A DNA stretch of 64,000 nt from positions 7,626,001 to 7,690,000 of the forward strand of contig JASJZC010000004.1 in the NCBI GenBank assembly GCA_037178855.1, read 5' to 3'. The first letter of the stretch is position 1; each line of letters opens with the position of its first letter. The position numbers and the translations under genes are program-made. Below, in pieces: positions 60,531 to 64,000 of this stretch. Source of the stretch: Oscheius sp. JU75. Lineage: Eukaryota > Nematoda > Chromadorea > Rhabditida > Rhabditidae. The notes under the pieces were generated by a model. It did no database searches. It was not told the DNA's origin and saw nothing but the letters and a program-made list of their open reading frames with translations.

Positions 60531-63500
60531 ATGATCCCAACAGCGACCATTAGCATCTTGTGAGTTGCCTCAATCGATCTTGGTTCCGCGGCGATCCTTT
60601 AGGGTAGAGGTCATTCTTGTACAGTTACAGTTTTATGGGTTTTGTTGACAGAAAGACACAAAAACAGAGAGATAGAGAGACAGAAGACAGAGAAATAGAG
60701 AGACATAGTGGCAAAGAGGCAGAGAGACTGATATTTTTTAGGGCTCTCCTGACCGGATTGACCAGCTCCTGTACTCTCTGTCCACTGCGAGTTCCACCCA
60801 GACCACGTCCTATCAATCAGTACCAGCTGCCACGGTTTCCGGACATCGATGGAGAGTCGATCCCGCAATTCTGTAGGTAATCTTCAGACATTTTCCAGCC
60901 CGCCACTCTCTTATCGAAAGCCGTAAAACTGTCTACTGCTTTTTGCAGGTAACATCAGCCGACAGCTGCCATTGGAAAGAGGCTGCCGTGAAGGATTCGA
61001 GAAGATCTTCTGCACAGCTGATCTTGCTCTAGGTTGGTCCTTTGTACTGTTTTGTACTGTCATTATTCAGAGTCTCTGACCCAATGCTCTGGCCCAGAGG
61101 ACCCGATTAAATGTTCAAGGTGTGCTCACCAGTGGCAAGAGAGTAGCTGGGTACTGAAATGGGTCGACTCTCTCGGGAAGCCTGGAGCTGGTATCAGTGA
61201 TGGCAATTACTACTGGCTGGGAGATTATGAGACCTGCGTTGATCTGAAATCGTGAGTTTTGGACAATGAGGCAGAGAGACAACGAGACTGAGAGATAGAG
61301 AGGCAGATAGAGACTCTTTTCAGAACCCAGACCTTCGACGGAAAGTATTGCCGAGTCGAACTGGAGGTACCAGACGCTTTGGTAGAGGGTGGCTGTCCCC
61401 AGACTGATCCTTTGGCAATCATCCTCGGAGCCTGTTTCCCTTCGACCTGTACTGCTGCGGAACTGACAGCAGTCTCTCAAAGCTTCTCAGTATATCCATT
61501 GAAGGTCGAGTGCGAATTTGAAGTGGCTTTCTCCGGATTTGCTTACTTTCTAATGTAAGTTGGTCAATTTTACTGTCTCTCTTTGACCGTCACTTCCACT
61601 GTCAACCAATAGATTCTAGAGGTCTCTTCGGTTGCTGGCTTGTAGTCCTCTTCTATGCTACTGTTCAGAATGAGAACAAGTGGTACTGGCATTCTATTTC
61701 TCTCAAGGTAGGTAGTCTCTGTCACTGACACAGTTCTCTAGACCAATGCGAATCGAGCTCTCTCGACCAAAAGAGAGGTGGAAGGACTTCATGCTCTCCA
61801 TGGTCTCGAGTTCTTTACCTTTTTCGCCTTCATCACGGGAAATGTGTATAATCTAATGGCTCCTTACATTGGTAAGGGGCAAAGAGAGACAGAGAGAGAC
61901 AGAGTGACAGCGAGATAGAGACACAGAGACAGTCGACTTTCCAGAAAATGTTGCCTTTCTCTTCGACGGTGTCTCCAATATGTACATGCACCTGACCAAC
62001 AACTATTCCTACCACGTCGATGGTCTCTTCGCTCTCTCCTCTCTCTATGCAACCTACTTGCTCCACGGTAAACTGGAAAAAACCAAACACTGTCTCCAGG
62101 TGGTCAAGATGAGATTTGTAAGGTATCATAACTCATTTGATGACGTCTGAGAGTCTATTTCAGATTTTGGCCAGCTTACTTGTTCTGTGTCCTCTTCATG
62201 ACCTTCGTATTTGCCGGAATCGCTGCGGGGCCCATGTGGATTCATAATGAAACGGTTGACCGGTGTCAAGGAAATTGGTGGAAGAATCTACTGTTCATCA
62301 ACAACTTTTTCTCTGCCAAGAGTACAGTGAGTGACAGAGACAGACAGTGACTCTCTTTTCCATTTCCAGTGTGTCGACTTCGGTTACGCAATTTCTTTGG
62401 AAGCTCAGTATTTTCTCCTTCTCGTCCTACTGGTCTATGTGGCCCGAAGCCATCTAACTTACTCCATCATCGCCGCCTCCTGTCTCCTGGTTCTGTCAGT
62501 CATTGTCACTTTCTACAAAGTTCTGGCCAACTCTCTCCCTCCAGCTCCTCTGCTAACAGCGGAACCTATAGCGTATGGTTGCAAGTTAGTCCCCTTTGAG
62601 CTGTGTTTTAGGCTGGCCAAGATGGAAGGACTCCTGGATTCAGTTGTAACTTCCTTCGTGTGCCGGCTACCGGCATACTGTATTGGATTCTTATTCGGTG
62701 TGTTCATGTCCCATGGACAGAACGAGGAGAAGAGCAATCTGCTGACCAAGGTGAGTCGAGTGGAACAGTTTGGAGGCTCTGGTAGGCTCTGATTCTGTAA
62801 GAGTTCTAGACGACAGGTTGGTTGACAGAGAGGAGAGTGAGCTAGCAGATTGGCGTGCGTACAGTTTGACAGGGACAGACTGACAGCAGGTAGAAAACGG
62901 AGAAAGAGGACAGAGGTACATTCAAAGATGGGACAGGCTGACAGTGACAGGATGAAGTTTAGATAGATATTCAAGACAGTATACAGATGGTATATAATTG
63001 ATAAAGCCAATTTTTCTGATTCTTAATTTAAAAATTGAATTTCCGTGTGTTTTAAGTTTTTTTTTTCGTAATTCCGACCTCATTTTCGAATTCTGCATGT
63101 GTAAATACCTACATGACGCCAAAAATGGGTAAAAAAAATCATGGTTTACAGAGTGCAGGAATGTCTTCGGCTGGAAAATAGCCGTTTGATGCTCGGTTTG
63201 CCTAAACCTTGGGGTTTTCACGCAGTTTTGGTGACAAGCAGATTTATATATGCCTAGAATACGATAACACTAACAGAAAAGTGAAAAGATGCTGGGAAAA
63301 TGGTGGAAAATGGAAAATGGGAAAATATCTTCTTCGCGTTCAAGAATAATTATTCTCATCCCTTTTACCTTTCCCGCGCGGCTTTTCTTAGAGTCTGAGT
63401 GTGCGCGCCGAATTCAAACGGGGGTTAGGTATAGCCGCTATGTTCATGGTACAGGACAAGAGTCATTCGGAAGCGAAATGAGTACAGGGTTAAGAAAGAG

Positions 63501-64000
63501 CGATTACTGCTGTCAGACTACCCAAATAACTGAATGGTACTGGATCAAATTGTCTGTAAGAGACACCGTATCCAATAGTGTTCAGATCTTCCACATCGCC
63601 TTGACCGTCTGCGGCCTAGCTTCCGGGATCTTCGTTTTGTTCTCTCTCCTCCCCTACTCTTCTCAATCCGTCGGCTCTCCGATCTTTTTTGCCATCTACG
63701 CTGCCCTACATCGTCCTCTCTGGGCCTTCTTCCTCCTCAACTTCTTATATCTCTGCGAGCGCGGATTCTTCAGCTGGACCCATGCTCTGTTGACATGGAG
63801 AGTGTTCTCGCCCCTGTCAAAACTAACATGGATCGCCATCGTTTGCGTAAGTTGACTGGCTGAGACTGTACGGGAAAGATTCCAGTCCGAGCCCATCACC
63901 CTGTACTTTTTCACAGCCCTGAACAGACCATCTCATGCGACTCATTGGAGCACGGTAAGAGGAATTAGATACTGGACGAAGTCTCGATTACAGGTCTACT
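60531..64000 (+). CDS. NRF-6-like acyltransferase-3 family membrane protein, runs off right edge
   Basis: Relative of C. elegans nose-resistant-to-fluoxetine proteins: a secreted N-terminal NRF domain followed by a multi-pass acyltransferase-3 domain, thought to act in lipid or drug transport. Exons: 60531-60559, 60742-60872, 60949-61032, 61071-61251, 61324-61554, 61620-61707, 61742-61871, 61945-62122, 62164-62326, 62370-62750, 63586-63846, 63886-63954, 63994 onward. A signal peptide (MIPTATISILALLTGLTSSC) is followed by the NRF region (SWVLKWVDSLGKPGAGISDG, YYWLGDYETCVDLK, ACFPSTCTAAEL). The membrane part includes LHGLEFFTFFAFITGNVYNL, a glycine-rich AGIAAGPMWIH and many hydrophobic segments. 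About 642 codons are visible and the C-terminal end is missing. A 27-nt GTTAGT...TTTTAG segment at 62585-62611 may be an optional intron. Introns contain GACAG tracts. Confidence 0.88.
60648..60735 (+). repeat. GACAGAGA tract in acyltransferase intron 1
   Basis: GACAGAAAGACACAAAAACAG and further GAGACAGA units, in the sense orientation of the host gene. Similar tracts occur at 61262-61312 and 61875-61935 in later introns. Confidence 0.7.

Overview
This window looks like nuclear DNA from a nematode. The genes have many short exons, GT-AG introns with TTTTCAG or TTTTAG acceptors and frequent 37-41 nt introns. The gene set is typical of worms: a MEL-26-like MATH-BTB protein, a Twist/HLH-8-like bHLH factor, an NRF-6-like acyltransferase, a PLCL/PRIP-type dead phospholipase C and a Ly6/uPAR-type secreted protein. 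Several start codons sit just after a splice-acceptor-like site, as expected with spliced-leader trans-splicing. I cannot assign a genus. All gene models were built by hand by joining exons so that splice sites and reading phase agree.

Layout. 495-894 (-) holds a small uncertain gene. 1752-5098 (+) is a pyruvate dehydrogenase kinase (399 aa). From 35652 down to 6159 four genes lie head to tail on the minus strand with spacers of about 190-420 bp: prp-8 (2326 aa, 24 exons), wdr-48 (683 aa), a PSMD5-like proteasome chaperone (476 aa) and an unrecognised 506-aa protein. This looks like a housekeeping operon covering splicing, deubiquitinase control and proteasome assembly, plus one unknown. 36969-39973 (+) is mel-26-like (422 aa), followed by 40584-43373 (+), an inositol polyphosphate 5-phosphatase with a SKICH domain (402 aa). 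44051-46988 (-) is a Ly6/uPAR-like GPI-type protein (187 aa). 49096-54818 (-) is a PLCL/PRIP-like gene (1057 aa, 21 exons) that has lost a catalytic histidine. 57244-57506 (-) holds two possible exons of a small membrane protein. 57719-59130 (+) is hlh-8/Twist-like (149 aa). 60531 to the right edge (+) is an incomplete NRF-6-like acyltransferase.

Non-coding content. One intact tRNA-Arg(CCG) lies antisense in a wdr-48 intron. About 19 decayed tRNA-like sequences are scattered through the window, every one of them inside an intron and 13 of them antisense to the host gene. They fall into at least two recurring types, one with a shared non-tRNA tail, which suggests an old tRNA-derived SINE-like population. 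There are also perfect or near-perfect hairpins in an intron and in two intergenic regions, a degenerate ~145-bp tandem repeat in a prp-8 intron, and pervasive GACAG/CTGTC low-complexity tracts that become dense right of 44 kb. I recognised no complete transposon, retroelement, rRNA or CRISPR array.
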